Assembly (NCBI RefSeq): GCF_030272615.1 | Contig: NC_081409.1 | Coordinates: forward strand, 913,879,840-913,943,839 | Direction: 5' to 3' | Length of the DNA stretch: 64,000 nt | Source of the DNA: Cryptomeria japonica | Taxonomy: Eukaryota > Streptophyta > Pinopsida > Cupressales > Cupressaceae | Shown here: positions 1-11,441 of the stretch, in pieces | Position numbering within the stretch: position 1 is the first letter of the stretch | How the letters are laid out: each line of letters starts with the position of its first letter | Made by a program: the position numbers and the translations under genes | Notes under the pieces: generated by a model | Database searches by the model: none | What the model saw: only the letters and a program-made list of their open reading frames with translations | Told to the model about the DNA's origin: nothing

Positions 1-1263
1 AAGCATTTTAATGCTTTATCTTCCTTTTTCTCATTTAAATAAATTAATATTTATTTGAATATTTATCCAAATACAACTTGCACACATTTATTGAAATAAA
101 TGAATTTTTATTTTAATAAAATCCTATTTTCCCTCACCCACCAAATCCACTTGCAAAATCTAATCCCCTTCTAGATTCTTCTAACCCCTTCCTAATTAAC
201 TTAATCCATCCCCTAATTATTGTCACATTCCTAAGCAAAATGGAGTCACTTCTCAAAGCCTAAAAGTCTTTGATAACCATTAAAGGCTTTCAACCTTCAA
301 CCACTAAATGTCTCAAAGTCTTGGATAACCTTTGAAAGCTTCCAACCTTCAACCACTAAATGGCTCAAAGTCTTTGATAACCATTGAAGGCTTTCAACCT
401 TCAACCACTTAATCCCCAAAGTCTCCAATAACCATTAATGGTTACCTCAAACCCTCCCACATGGTTAAAACATTTGTTTTGACTCAACCTCTAGCCAACC
501 CAAGGGTCTCATCAAGCCTTTAATGCTTTGACCATGATTATCTCTTAATCATTTGCACAAAGGTTTATCCTTGCATTAACTCCTAATCCAGTGGGTAATC
601 CTAATTTAGGCTCGACCCTTACCTTCTAGATAACCATGAGGTCTCCTCAGGCATTTAATGTCTCCAACCTCTTCTCTCAACTCAATCTTATGTTGACACT
701 TGTCACCATTTCATTGGTGCAAATTGTGCACATGGATCCCCAACTTTCAAGCTTGACCCTTGATTAAACCTTTCAATCCTGGCCATCCATTGCTCCATTT
801 TTCCTATAAATAGAGCCCATTCCTTCATAATCCAGATCCTGAAAACTTGTATGCATTTAGGCTATAGACATTTTTAGAGAGCATTTAGCATAGCATAACT
901 AAAATCTTGTCTTTTTGGTAAAATCAATCATTTTAGCATCAATAGCATAGTATTTAGCTTTTCATTTCATATTTGAAGCTTAATATTAAATCTCAATCCT
1001 CCATAAGCATCCATAGTGCAAAAAAGCTGCTGAGAGCTACACTCATTTGGGACTTGGAGAGGAGAGGAACAAGGGAGGAGCAACTATGAGCATCTTGATT
1101 AGCTATTTTATTCTATGTTTATATGCTTTCTATTTCATGCTTAATATCTCTCTTGATATGCCTGTTTAGGATAATCTTTTGTTGCTAACACTAACGTTTG
1201 TTTCTTGTGCTCTTGTGTGTGTTGCCATCAAACAGATTTTCTAATCCTTTTTGCAGAGCATCA
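1..1263 (+). repeat. 5' LTR of the gypsy element (3' two-thirds)
   Basis: Window position 1 corresponds to 13929 in the 3' LTR and the offset of 13928 holds without indels to the ends 1263 and 15191, both closing in GCATCA. I found three substitutions by eye, near 612, 660 and 926. A TATAAATA box lies at 805-812. Three 52-bp tandem units start at 263, 315 and 367. Confidence 0.95.
805..812 (+). promoter_or_regulatory. TATA box of the gypsy 5' LTR
   Basis: TATAAATA followed by GAGCCC, repeated exactly in the 3' LTR at 14733-14740. It is the only clean TATA box in this GC-poor LTR and probably drives the genomic RNA; the U3/R boundary would then lie about 30 bp downstream. Confidence 0.6.
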
Positions 1264-1265
1264 TT

Positions 1266-1283
1266 TGGTGAACCCGACGTGAA
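1266..1283 (+). other. primer-binding site of the gypsy element
   Basis: Two bases after the LTR end the sequence reads TGGTGAACCCGACGTG. TGG pairs with the CCA tail of a tRNA and this is the normal place for minus-strand priming. I do not assign the tRNA; it is not the initiator-Met type used by the copia elements in this window. Confidence 0.7.
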
Positions 1284-3970
1284 TCCAAACACCAAAAAGA
1301 TCAATTTTTATTTTTTATTTTTTTTTTAACCAATAACATGTTTGAATGTTGAAAATGTCACACAGGTTGCGCTTTTGACACTGTTTTGGTGCATTTGACA
1401 TTATTTTGGCGCTATTCACCCTGTTTCAGTGCTTTTTCCTTCTCTGTCTTTCCCTTTCTTTTAGTGCGTTGTGTTAAATAGTGCCTCTGTTCAAACGCAG
1501 ACTAGCGCTATTGTAACAAAACGTTGTACAAATCACCTTGTAACCAAAAAAAAAAAAAAAATTAGGCTTGTAGAAGCCCACCAAATAGGCGGATTTTACT
1601 AACTTTTTTTCTCTTTTGTGCAAATTTAAATTAGATTAAAAAGTAGATTTATATTTTTTTACTAACTTGTTTTTTGAAGTTGGTTTTAAAAATGAATTCA
1701 CTTTTTATTTTGGTTTAAAATTAACTTCACATTTCAACTTTGGGCTTTTAAAAAAAGAATCACATATTTGTTTGGGGCTCTTAAAAAGAATTTCATTGTT
1801 CCAAGGTAAAAAGAACCACAAACTTATACAAAAACAACTTTATTTTTTTTGCAAGTTAGGAAACAAACTTCGTTTTGGTGCTTAAAATAAACAAGGCAAA
1901 ATTTATTTCTTGCATCAAGATAAAACTCACAATCCACACTTCCATTTTTGGTGCAAATAAAATTCACAATCAACTTGTCTCATTTTTAAAGCAATTTTAC
2001 TTCATGCAAACGTATTTTTCATTAAGTTGACCAGGATTTTCAAATTCTAGTTTACTCAAACAATTGCCTTTGAAAATTAAAAAGAACACCATGATTGTTG
2101 GAGCAACATCTCCAAATAGTTAGATCACATTGCAATGATAGATTAAAAAGAACAAGTGTTTTTCGTGCTTGGCACACTTGTGCAAAGAGTTGGTCGAGTG
2201 GTCCTACTTCTAACACACACTATCCTCTCCCTTGGCTTTCGTGGTCCTAGGTGCAAGAGAAAAGTGTTAGTAACACTCAAAATTTTATCTTTTTAAGAGA
2301 GGCCTGCCAAGAGACACATCACTCTTGGGAACGACCTTGAGCGGTAAATCCTTCGAGCCGCTATAGAAATCAGGTGAGAGCGAAAGCTGTAGCCTTGGGT
2401 ATAGCTGTTCCTACAGTGTAACTGGCCGAAAGGACAAATGGGCCCCACCACCAGTTACAAGGCTCTTAAGTGAGTCACTGCAGAATGAACTTATGTCCAA
2501 AAACATCGAACATGACTAAACACTTTTAAGTAGTAGCCCACCCGTTCTATTGATTGAGGATATTTGAGATATAATTTAGTGCAAGAGCATAGATGGTTTT
2601 GCTCCCAAGATACTCACCATACATATTTCCTTGAGTAGAAACATAGCTTTTTGAAAAGTCACTTGTGGCTTGATAAAAGTGGTGACTCCCCCATCATAGG
2701 GATCATCTATTTGTTATGCTCGTGCAAGACTTAGTATATCACATCCTTACCTGCCAAGGCAGGATTCATAAGGTATGTAGTACCAAAGTCGAAGAAATAT
2801 CAAGATGTGGGCTAAATTTATCACAACTGGCCATTTGACCTTAGGGATAAAAAGTGTTTGAAGTGTGATCATTTTAAAGACCAAGTGCAAATTGAGCCGA
2901 CTTCAGGCTTTGGAAATACATCTAAAGGAAGGGTCAAAAACAAGTCCAAGGATTGGGTTGATCTAGACCCATACTCATTTGTGCCTTTGAGGCAACATTC
3001 TTGTGTTTGTGTGCTTGCTTTGTTTTCTTGTCAAAGAAAAATCAGAAAATCAATCCCAAAAACAAAGTATTCATCCAACATCTGTCAACACAACCAAAAA
3101 TACCAAAAACAAAGTGCAAACAACAAAGAGACAAATTTTATGACCATTCTTCACATCTTGCGAAAGAAGTGTCATCAGAATATCAACTTGAAAAGGAGAC
3201 CATTAAGCTCAAAGGCTTTGATCAAAAGGAGGAACTTCTTCTATCTCAATAGACAAATCTTTGTCTCACATAGAGTCTTTCTACATCGCATGCATCTATA
3301 CCTTCAAGGTAAAACAAACGAGTTTGATTCAGAATCATTGAATCGTAGAGCTTTTATGCAATATAGAGCTCTGAGTTATCACAAAAATCAAGGAGGAAAG
3401 ATTAATCCCAACTTCTTCCCAAACATTTGTATCACCTACAACACAGCTCGAGAAGTGCCACCAACGCCTGAAAGGGAAGAGATAGAGTTTGTCCCATTTG
3501 TAACACAAAGTTTTTATTGAAGTTGAAAACATTTTCATCCATCATCTCACTCATACATCATCACTTCATCATCAATTCGTCCCAACTCTCAAAACATTAA
3601 GAGGTTCTTGTCCCAAGTTCTCTTTTAGATATTGCTTGAAATCAAACACATCACATCACTTTTTAGATTGTTTCTACATCTAGGATAAGCTCATCCTAAG
3701 AGACACATCTACGCAGGTTAAAACTAGTTCATGAGTGAATCCTCTCATTACTAGGTAGTCAAAATCTGTAACACATCTCAGATTTCTCTACACCTTATCA
3801 CATCCAAACTCCTCAAAACAAACAAGCAATTCAAAGAAGGAATTTCAGTTACATCTACCTTAAAGTGCTAGAGATCCCCATACAACACAAATCACCAACC
3901 ATCAATCTTTCATTTCATCACCAACTCATCATCATCTTCAATCAACTTCAAACACAAACTTGCAAACAAA
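1284..3970 (+). other. long gag leader of the gypsy element
   Basis: This 2.7 kb lies between the PBS and the gag start. Most is AT-rich with A or T runs. A more GC-rich island at about 2280-2480 contains short complementary segments and may be a structured packaging or translation element (inference). An open frame runs from 2858 to 3520 (220 codons) but begins at TTG and its first in-frame ATG is near 3140; it has no domain I recognise. Some Tat/Ogre elements carry an extra ORF before gag, so it could be a remnant of one, but I do not call it a gene. Confidence 0.5.
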
Positions 3971-6900
3971 ATGGCTCAAACCCGATCACAGTCGAGACAA
4001 CGAGAAATAGAAAGAGAAGAAGAAGAAGAGGAAAATCTCAATGAATTTCAAGAAGCACTTGGAGGAAATGCAGATGACGAAAACCCAAGTACTCCCACTC
4101 CTGCAACAATAGAGAGGGCCCAGCATAACCCTCTCTTTAACAGACTGTTTGACGAAATACTCAGGAGTAATGCGGATGCTCACTTCTTAAAACTCGCTCA
4201 AGAAGGAGCCAAACTCCCCTCTGACTTTGATCTTGCCCAATTAAGACAAGCATCAGAAAGACAAAGTCACCATGAGGAGGAAAGAGGTAGAGATCACATC
4301 AGATATAACATTCCTCGAGGTAACCCACCACCTCCTCCTCTGAATGAAATGGAGATGTTGTGGCAACAAGTCGAGAATCTCGCCCAACAACTTCATAGTG
4401 GTGTTAAGACCAATCAATTCTCACTTAATGACATCTGTCCCTATCCGTTTGATAGGAATCTTTATATGCCACCCTTTCCACGAGGATTTGAAACACCCAA
4501 ATTTGAAAAATATAGAGGAAAGGGGGATCCTCGTGATCATGTCCGAGAATTTCATTCCGCTTGTCTTGAAGTGACATATGAAGACACATACCTAATGTGC
4601 CTTTTTCCCCAAAGTTTGGGAGGAACAACCACGTCATGGTTTTCCCGACTACCAGGTGGCATTAGAACATTTGAGGAACTCATCCAGAAGTTCCTATCTC
4701 ATTACTCTTATAACATTGAACGCGACATCACCATGGCTGATCTATGCAATACCAAACAAAAACCAGGTGAATTATTCTCAGTATTCCTGCAACGATGGCG
4801 CCAAATGTCTAGCAGACGTTCTCTTCAGTTACCTGAACGAGAACTAGTGGAAATTTTCATTTCCAACTTAAAAGAAGAAATGGAATTTCACTTGGATGTC
4901 AAAGACACAAACTCTTTTAACGATATGATCACCAAGGGTTTAAAATGTGAAAGGGCACTCATCAAGAAAGGACTCATCAAAATATTTAATGAACCAAAAG
5001 ATGGTCCTCGCCCGCGCTTCAATAGTGATAAACCAAACTTCTGGAACAAGAATAAGAATATCATCAACGATGGGGTTGTGGATGCTCGAACTATCCAAAA
5101 TGCACAACCTGTGGTTCGGTTTGCAGGACAAAATCCTCCACCTCAGAATAACACAAATGTTCCTTCCAATCAAGGTCGCATCACGTCTCATGATGAACCA
5201 AGACCTTGTCAGCAAAAACAAAAACGAACATACACTCCCTTAGGGGAACCCATTGAAACAGTGTTGCGACAACTCCTCTCTCAAAATTTGGTCACTCTAC
5301 CCAAGCTATCAAACTATGAGCCTCAAGTCAAACCAGCATGGTGGAGAGATACTGAACACTGTGAATTCCATCAAGGAAGAGGACACAAGACAAGTAATTG
5401 TCACCGATTGAAGGATCTCATTCAGGATCTTATTGATCGAGGAGAAATTGAAATTGAAGGACATGATCCAAAAATGACAAATAATGATCATCAGATGTTC
5501 AAGAATCCACTTCCATCACAAGATCAAAGGGGTCCTTCCACTTCCCAGCGAGGCACTGATACCACTGACTATACGCAGGTTGCGTATAACTACACTGTAA
5601 ATCACCTGTATGATGCCAGTGAACAAATTGCAACTATAACCTTCAAAAATCCCACCTCAAATTGCAATGTTGTTACACGTCGTGGCAAGGTCACCATCAA
5701 GGCAGCTCCACAGGGCACCACCTCCGTCCCAAAGCAATATAATCTTGTGGAACAATTAGATAAAACGCCTGCGCTCATATCCATTTTAGAACTATTGCGC
5801 CTATCGCCATCTCATAAAACAATCTTGGATCAAGCACTCCAAGAGGCGTCAGTCCCTGCAAACCTGAACACAGACCAATTTCAAGCCATGGTTGGAAATC
5901 TAAAGTCATCACCTTGTCTCACTTTTTCTGAAAGTGACAACTCTTCCTTCCAACAACCTCATAACGCTTCACTACACATTGAAGGCTTTATCAACCAACA
6001 CAGGATCAAGCGAGTCTTGATAGATAATGGAGTAGGCCTAAACATTTGTACACTACAGTTGGTCACAGCATTGGGATATGCACTAGAATCAGTGGATCCT
6101 CGCAAGAAGATCACCATCAAGGCCTATGATGATGCAGAGCGTTCATCCAAAGGAGCGGTGGTGCTACCAATCCGAGTGGGCCCTGTGGTAAAACACATAA
6201 TTTGTCAGGTTCTGGACCTTCCTCTGCCATATAATCTATTATTAGGAAGACCTTGGATACATGCCATGCAAGCCGTTCCATCTACCTACCATCAATGTAT
6301 CAAGTTCCCACATAACGGTGTAGAGATCACAATCCTGGGCGATGCAAATCCCTTCGCATTTTGCCATAATATCAGCCATCAACCGGAGATTACCGTTCCT
6401 AATAATAGAGAAGCCATTTCCTCCACATCATATATAAATCCCGCCTCTCTTGCCAGTTCAAACACCACTATACCGAAGCAAGAAAAGCTTAAGATGAAAG
6501 TAGCAGAGGAAGGTCCTGGAGAATACAACTTGAGTCAGCTCTTTTGTGTGGGACAAATGCCCACTTCTCCTAGAACACATGGTAAGCCACAACAGTTACT
6601 CCAGCAACCACTAATCATACCAGCATGTGCCTTGACGCCATTCGTCCTTGGAAAGAGTCAAGAGGAAGAGACACAAGATGAGGACCTAGCGGACTGGATC
6701 TATAAAGATCCCATCACCACTGATAAACCGCGAGTTACACTTCCTACAGAACAGTATGGCAAAGGGCTCCTCATTATGCAAAGAATGGGATATGATGGTC
6801 AGAGTGCTTTGGGATACTGCAAACAAGGACGACATGAACCTCTGCTACCAGAATTCAAGCCCAAAGGTAATACAGGCCTAGGCTTTGAAAAAGAGATCCT

Positions 6901-7990
6901 TCCTAAACTCAAATTCAAAGGAAAACCCAGCAAACCATTTTGCCCACCTACTGCAAAGAGGACACCTTTCATAATCAAAGAACCATCAAGCACTATCCCC
7001 ACTGCCCCATCGAGGCTCACAACCCCACCGCAATCGTCATCAATATCATTCATCCCACCAAACGAACCAGTAATCCCATCAGCAACACCATTTGTAGCAA
7101 CAACTGTATGGAAACCTACAGCAACATCTATGGCACCAGCCATTCCAACAGAAGCCACTAAATCAACACTGCTGATACTTCCAGTAACAAATCCTTTTAT
7201 CCCCATCAAACTTCCTGTAGCACCGATCACTACAAAGGTACATCAACCAATCACACCTGTCGTGTTTAATTCTAAAGACATCCCAGTATGGTATAGCAAT
7301 CGGATGCTGGAAAGTGATTCAGAGATCGACTCACATGAGTGGGAATTTGATTCTGTACAGCTTAATACTTCAGATGAGGAAGACACATCACCACCTCTAC
7401 CACGCAAAGACATCCCTGTTTACGGAGAAGCACAGATAAAGACCACTTGGGTTCCTGAGCTGGAAACATCTTCCACAGACCCTACGTCTCATCCTACGCC
7501 TGATTCTGACAGGGAAAGTACCATCAACGACCTTCACCACATTGTCTTGACCCTCACTGATACCTCTAACAAACTTAATCTAGTCGATGAAGTAATGCCC
7601 ATTGTCCACCCTGAACTCATCGAATGGAACCAACCAAATCCCCCATGTCTTGATTTCTTCCAAAACGATGAGGCTATCATTGACTTTTTGGAATTAAGGG
7701 ATAACCTACCAAGCGGGGATCACAAAGCTGGATTCGCCATTGAACTTAATAGCGCAGCATACTTCGGGGCGGATGCCAAACCTTTCAGCTGCAAAAATAT
7801 AACAATAAAACATGGATCTTTCAGTGAAAACCACACTGTGGCACTGTTTGATTCGACAAAAGTAAAAAGAAAGAGCGTATCCAACGGTGAAAACCTCTCT
7901 GAGGCGCCTGAGGATGAAGGGTTTGACATTCTCCTTGCTAATGCACAACAGGAACGATCAACGATTCTCATCGAGGAAACCAAAGAATAA
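3971..7990 (+). CDS. gag-protease polyprotein with G-patch (Tat-type gypsy)
   Basis: The 1,339-codon frame starts at an ATG in AAAATGGC context and ends at TAA 7988-7990. The N-terminus is acidic (Glu run, residues 13-22). A retrotransposon gag domain covers about 150-330 (landmarks YMPPFPRGFETPKF and GDPRDHVREFHSACL). A zinc-knuckle-like motif has the form C464-X2-H467-X4-H472-X4-C477, with His at the usual second Cys. The aspartic protease covers about 670-765, with active-site triad D685-N-G687 and the LLLGRPW flap-end motif at 756-762. A glycine-rich G-patch-like segment lies at about 929-972. The remaining tail is Pro/Thr-rich. Protease should free capsid and nucleocapsid in the virus-like particle. 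Asn after the catalytic Asp and the G-patch are notable. No frameshift is seen. Confidence 0.93.
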   Translation: MAQTRSQSRQREIEREEEEEENLNEFQEALGGNADDENPSTPTPATIERAQHNPLFNRLFDEILRSNADAHFLKLAQEGAKLPSDFDLAQLRQASERQSHHEEERGRDHIRYNIPRGNPPPPPLNEMEMLWQQVENLAQQLHSGVKTNQFSLNDICPYPFDRNLYMPPFPRGFETPKFEKYRGKGDPRDHVREFHSACLEVTYEDTYLMCLFPQSLGGTTTSWFSRLPGGIRTFEELIQKFLSHYSYNIERDITMADLCNTKQKPGELFSVFLQRWRQMSSRRSLQLPERELVEIFISNLKEEMEFHLDVKDTNSFNDMITKGLKCERALIKKGLIKIFNEPKDGPRPRFNSDKPNFWNKNKNIINDGVVDARTIQNAQPVVRFAGQNPPPQNNTNVPSNQGRITSHDEPRPCQQKQKRTYTPLGEPIETVLRQLLSQNLVTLPKLSNYEPQVKPAWWRDTEHCEFHQGRGHKTSNCHRLKDLIQDLIDRGEIEIEGHDPKMTNNDHQMFKNPLPSQDQRGPSTSQRGTDTTDYTQVAYNYTVNHLYDASEQIATITFKNPTSNCNVVTRRGKVTIKAAPQGTTSVPKQYNLVEQLDKTPALISILELLRLSPSHKTILDQALQEASVPANLNTDQFQAMVGNLKSSPCLTFSESDNSSFQQPHNASLHIEGFINQHRIKRVLIDNGVGLNICTLQLVTALGYALESVDPRKKITIKAYDDAERSSKGAVVLPIRVGPVVKHIICQVLDLPLPYNLLLGRPWIHAMQAVPSTYHQCIKFPHNGVEITILGDANPFAFCHNISHQPEITVPNNREAISSTSYINPASLASSNTTIPKQEKLKMKVAEEGPGEYNLSQLFCVGQMPTSPRTHGKPQQLLQQPLIIPACALTPFVLGKSQEEETQDEDLADWIYKDPITTDKPRVTLPTEQYGKGLLIMQRMGYDGQSALGYCKQGRHEPLLPEFKPKGNTGLGFEKEILPKLKFKGKPSKPFCPPTAKRTPFIIKEPSSTIPTAPSRLTTPPQSSSISFIPPNEPVIPSATPFVATTVWKPTATSMAPAIPTEATKSTLLILPVTNPFIPIKLPVAPITTKVHQPITPVVFNSKDIPVWYSNRMLESDSEIDSHEWEFDSVQLNTSDEEDTSPPLPRKDIPVYGEAQIKTTWVPELETSSTDPTSHPTPDSDRESTINDLHHIVLTLTDTSNKLNLVDEVMPIVHPELIEWNQPNPPCLDFFQNDEAIIDFLELRDNLPSGDHKAGFAIELNSAAYFGADAKPFSCKNITIKHGSFSENHTVALFDSTKVKRKSVSNGENLSEAPEDEGFDILLANAQQERSTILIEETKE

Positions 7991-10900
7991 AATGTGGGGA
8001 CTCCTGAAAATCCTCATATCATACATCTGGCATCTCTTCTCACTCCAGAGGAACAACCTAAATTTATAGAGTTCTTCCAGAAGCGTCAGATCAACTTTGC
8101 ATGGTCATATGCAGACATGCCTGGGCTTGATCCTGATTTAGTCATGCATCACCTCACCGTAGCAGAAGGAGCCAAACCTGTCAAGCAGAAGCTTCGTAAG
8201 ATGCATCCCCAGATTGCAGTGCTAGTCAAAACAAAACTCAAGAAACTCCTAGATGTTGGTTTCATTAGGCCAATTGATTATGCAGAATGGATCTCCAACA
8301 TTGTGCCTGTCGGCAAACCAAAAGGGGGCATCCGCATTTGTACTGACTTCAGAGATCTGAATAAGGCATGTCCTAAGGATGACTTTCCCCTACCAAATAT
8401 CGACATCATAGTGGATCTAACAGCAGGACATGTGATGCTTTCACTCATGGATGGCTTTTCTGGCTACAATCAGATAAAGATCACACCCGAAGATCAACAT
8501 AAGACAGCCTTCACATGTCCATGGGGCACATACTGCTGGAATGTAATGCCTTTTGGTCTAAAGAATGCAGGAGCGACCTATCAAAGAGCAATGACCACCA
8601 TCTTCCATGACATGATGCATACTATGATGGAAGATTATGTGGATGACTTACTAGCAAAATCACTTACTAGAGAAGGACATCTCCACATCTTAGATCAAAT
8701 CTTTGATAGACTGGAACAATATCATGTTCGACTCAACCCAAAGAAATGTGTCTTTGGAGTGACCTCCGGGAAGCTTCTAGGATACATTGTCTCAAGCAAA
8801 GGCATTGAGGTCGATCCAACAAAGGTTAAGGCAATAATGGACATGCCACCTCCAAAGAATATCAGTCAGCTAAGGACATTACAAGGGCGGCTTCAATCCA
8901 TCCGAAGATTCATTGCACAATTGGCTGATAAGTGTCACCCATTCACACACTTGCTACACAAGAACATCCGCTTTCAGTGGGATGCCAGATGCCAACAAGC
9001 ATTTCAGACGCTTAAAGACTATCTCATGAATCCACCATTGTTGATGCCACCAGATCCAAGTAGACCGTTGTTACTTTATATCTCAGCGACAAGTACAGCA
9101 TTAGGTGTATTATTGGCACAACATAATGCAGAAGGCAAAGAGTGTGTTGTTTACTACATCTCTCGCACACTGGTTGGCTATGAACTCAATTACACACCTA
9201 TTGAGCGAGCTTGCCTAGCAGTAATCTTAGCAGCCACTAAATTGCAACACTATCTGTTGACACACAAGGTACAACTCATCGCAAAGATTGATCCACTCAA
9301 GTATTTACTCAGCAAAGCAGCATTGACAGGTCGCTTGGCCAAATGGGTAATGATTCTAAGTGAATTTGACATCGAGTATGTGGACCGTAAAGCTATCAAA
9401 GGGCAGGTCATTGCAGATCAGTTGGCCGATGCACCACTCATGGGCGATCATCCCCTCATTTCCAATTTTCCAGATGAAGAGATATTCATGATCACAACAG
9501 CACAACCATGGAAACTATATTTTGATGGTTCATACACTAGGCACGGCTCGGGGGCAGGCATTCTGTTTATCACACCTCAGGGTGATAGCATCCCGAAGTC
9601 TTACAGGCTCACATTTCCATGCACCAACAACATAGCAGAGTATGAGGCCTTGATCACAGGACTCAGGCTAGCCATACAATGGAAATTACAAGAACTGCAA
9701 GTATATGGCGATTCCCAACTAGTCATTCGACAAGCAACCGATGAATATCAGACCAAGGATGATAAACTCATGCCATATAAGCAAATAGTGGACACTCTAA
9801 AGACATCATTTACTACTATCACTTTTGAGCAGATACCAAGAGATCAGAATCGAGCTGCTGACGCCATGGCTACCATCGCATCTCTCTTAGATCTTCCACA
9901 GAATTCAACACGCTACGAGTTCTTGGTAGAACAGCTTTGGATTCCCGCTTATGATATCCCCGAATCCGACATGATATGTTGCCTTGTTGGTTCTGAATCC
10001 CCATGGTACGGTGAGTTCTACACCTATCTCCGCGATCACACCCTTCCTCCCAACCAATCAAATAACCAACGTAAAACCTTCATTCGCCAAACTGCTCGAT
10101 ATACCATTATTGCCGAAACCCTATACCGACGCGGCCTTGATGGTACTCTCCTTCGATGTCTAGAACAAGGTGAGATAACAAAGGCTTTGGAAGAGGTACA
10201 TGAAGGAATTTGCGGGACTCACTCAAGTGGTCCATCACTAGCCAAGAAGATCATGCGAGCTGGATACTATTGGCCATCTATGGAAAAGGATTCCTACTAC
10301 TTTGTCAGGAAGTGCAAAAAATGTCAAGTTCATGGCGACCTAATACATGCACCAGCTCAAGAACTGCAACCACTCACAACACCATGGCCTTTTTGTCAAT
10401 GGGGTCTTGATCTTGTGGGTAAAATCCATCCATCTTCATCCAATGGCCATAAATTCATTATTACCGCCACCGAATATTTCACCAAGTGGATCGAAGCTGT
10501 TCCACTTACCCAAGTCACCGGCAAGCAGATCGCCTCATTCATCCTCAATTACATCATTTGCCGGTATGGTGTGCCCATGTCCATTGTCATAGATAACGGT
10601 CTTCCTTTCAAAAATCAGGATGTTCATGAGCTTTGTGAGAAATTTCATATCCAACACCGCTTTTCCACTCCCTATTACCCACAAGGCAATGGTCAGGCCG
10701 AAGCATCCAATAAAAACATATTGAGGATCCTAAAGAAGACAGTCAATGATGTCGGCCGTGATTGGCATGTTCAATTGAATCCAGCGCTATGGGCATATCG
10801 AACTAGCATTCGGACCCCTACAGGTGCAACTCCTTATTCATTGGTCTATGGTGCTGAAGCTATCTTACCTATTGAGGTCGAGATACCATCCTTACGAGTT

Positions 10901-11260
10901 TCATTGCACAATCTCATCGATGATGAAGCATACAGAGTATCCCGTCTTCAAGACTTAGAGTTACTTGATGAGAAGCGACAAGCTGCATACAATCACCTCA
11001 AAGCCTATCAGCAGCGCATGAGTAGAAGCTACAATCACCGAGTTAGATCTCGTACATTTGAGGTAGGTGATCTTGTTCTACGAGAGAATCCTCGCAACCA
11101 ACCAAACAGAGAACATCAAGGCAAGTTTGAATCAAATTGGCTCGGCCTATATGTTGTCACTGCTGTATTCGAGTCCGGGCCATATCAGTTGGCTACATCA
11201 GAAGGAGAACCGCTCGCAGATCCAATCAATAGCATGCACCTCAAACGGTTTTATACCTAA
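7991..11260 (+). CDS. pol: reverse transcriptase, RNase H, second RNase H, integrase
   Basis: This 1,090-codon frame is in phase with gag-protease and separated from it only by TAA 7988-7990. It has no own early ATG; the first start-like codon is GTG 7994. Residue numbers from there: RT about 60-330 with PFGLKNA and YVDD (215-218); a degenerate RNase H about 355-480 lacking the first acidic residue; a second, complete RNase H about 505-635 with D511, E549, D573 and D623; integrase with the H736/H743/C774/C777 zinc finger and D806, D867, E903; then a basic C-terminal domain. It copies element RNA to cDNA and inserts it. All catalytic residues of RT and integrase are present, so the ORF may be active if the stop is bypassed by readthrough, reinitiation or splicing. 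Confidence 0.95.
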   Translation, partial: NVGTPENPHIIHLASLLTPEEQPKFIEFFQKRQINFAWSYADMPGLDPDLVMHHLTVAEGAKPVKQKLRKMHPQIAVLVKTKLKKLLDVGFIRPIDYAEWISNIVPVGKPKGGIRICTDFRDLNKACPKDDFPLPNIDIIVDLTAGHVMLSLMDGFSGYNQIKITPEDQHKTAFTCPWGTYCWNVMPFGLKNAGATYQRAMTTIFHDMMHTMMEDYVDDLLAKSLTREGHLHILDQIFDRLEQYHVRLNPKKCVFGVTSGKLLGYIVSSKGIEVDPTKVKAIMDMPPPKNISQLRTLQGRLQSIRRFIAQLADKCHPFTHLLHKNIRFQWDARCQQAFQTLKDYLMNPPLLMPPDPSRPLLLYISATSTALGVLLAQHNAEGKECVVYYISRTLVGYELNYTPIERACLAVILAATKLQHYLLTHKVQLIAKIDPLKYLLSKAALTGRLAKWVMILSEFDIEYVDRKAIKGQVIADQLADAPLMGDHPLISNFPDEEIFMITTAQPWKLYFDGSYTRHGSGAGILFITPQGDSIPKSYRLTFPCTNNIAEYEALITGLRLAIQWKLQELQVYGDSQLVIRQATDEYQTKDDKLMPYKQIVDTLKTSFTTITFEQIPRDQNRAADAMATIASLLDLPQNSTRYEFLVEQLWIPAYDIPESDMICCLVGSESPWYGEFYTYLRDHTLPPNQSNNQRKTFIRQTARYTIIAETLYRRGLDGTLLRCLEQGEITKALEEVHEGICGTHSSGPSLAKKIMRAGYYWPSMEKDSYYFVRKCKKCQVHGDLIHAPAQELQPLTTPWPFCQWGLDLVGKIHPSSSNGHKFIITATEYFTKWIEAVPLTQVTGKQIASFILNYIICRYGVPMSIVIDNGLPFKNQDVHELCEKFHIQHRFSTPYYPQGNGQAEASNKNILRILKKTVNDVGRDWHVQLNPALWAYRTSIRTPTGATPYSLVYGAEAILPIEVEIPSLRVSLHNLIDDEAYRVSRLQDLELLDEKRQAAYNHLKAYQQRMSRSYNHRVRSRTFEVGDLVLRENPRNQPNREHQGKFESNWLGLYVVTAVFESGPYQLATSEGEPLADPINSMHLKRFYT

Positions 11261-11321
11261 GGTGTACAAGGCATCAGGCTCCCCTGCATATCAGAAAATA
11301 TCAAAAACATTCACAAACAAT

Positions 11322-11441
11322 ACAAAATCCAAAAACATTCAAAAATGACTCACAAAATCCAAAAACATTCAAAAATGACTCACAAAATCCACAAACATTC
11401 AAAAACTATTACACAAAATCCAAAAACATCGAAAAACCATC
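11322..11441 (+). repeat. 30-bp tandem repeat, about four copies
   Basis: Units begin at 11322, 11352, 11382 and about 11412 and are built on ACAAAATCCAAAAACATTC; the first two are identical and the last two diverge. The array starts about 60 bp after the pol stop. Confidence 0.85.

Noticed and set aside
2858-3520. 220-codon frame before gypsy gag as an extra Ogre-like ORF
   Set aside because: Starts at TTG, first ATG is far inside, and no domain is visible; kept only as part of the leader.
6799-7230. 143-codon minus-strand frame inside gag-protease
   Set aside because: Mirror of the Pro/Thr-rich coding strand; low-complexity Val/Gly shadow.
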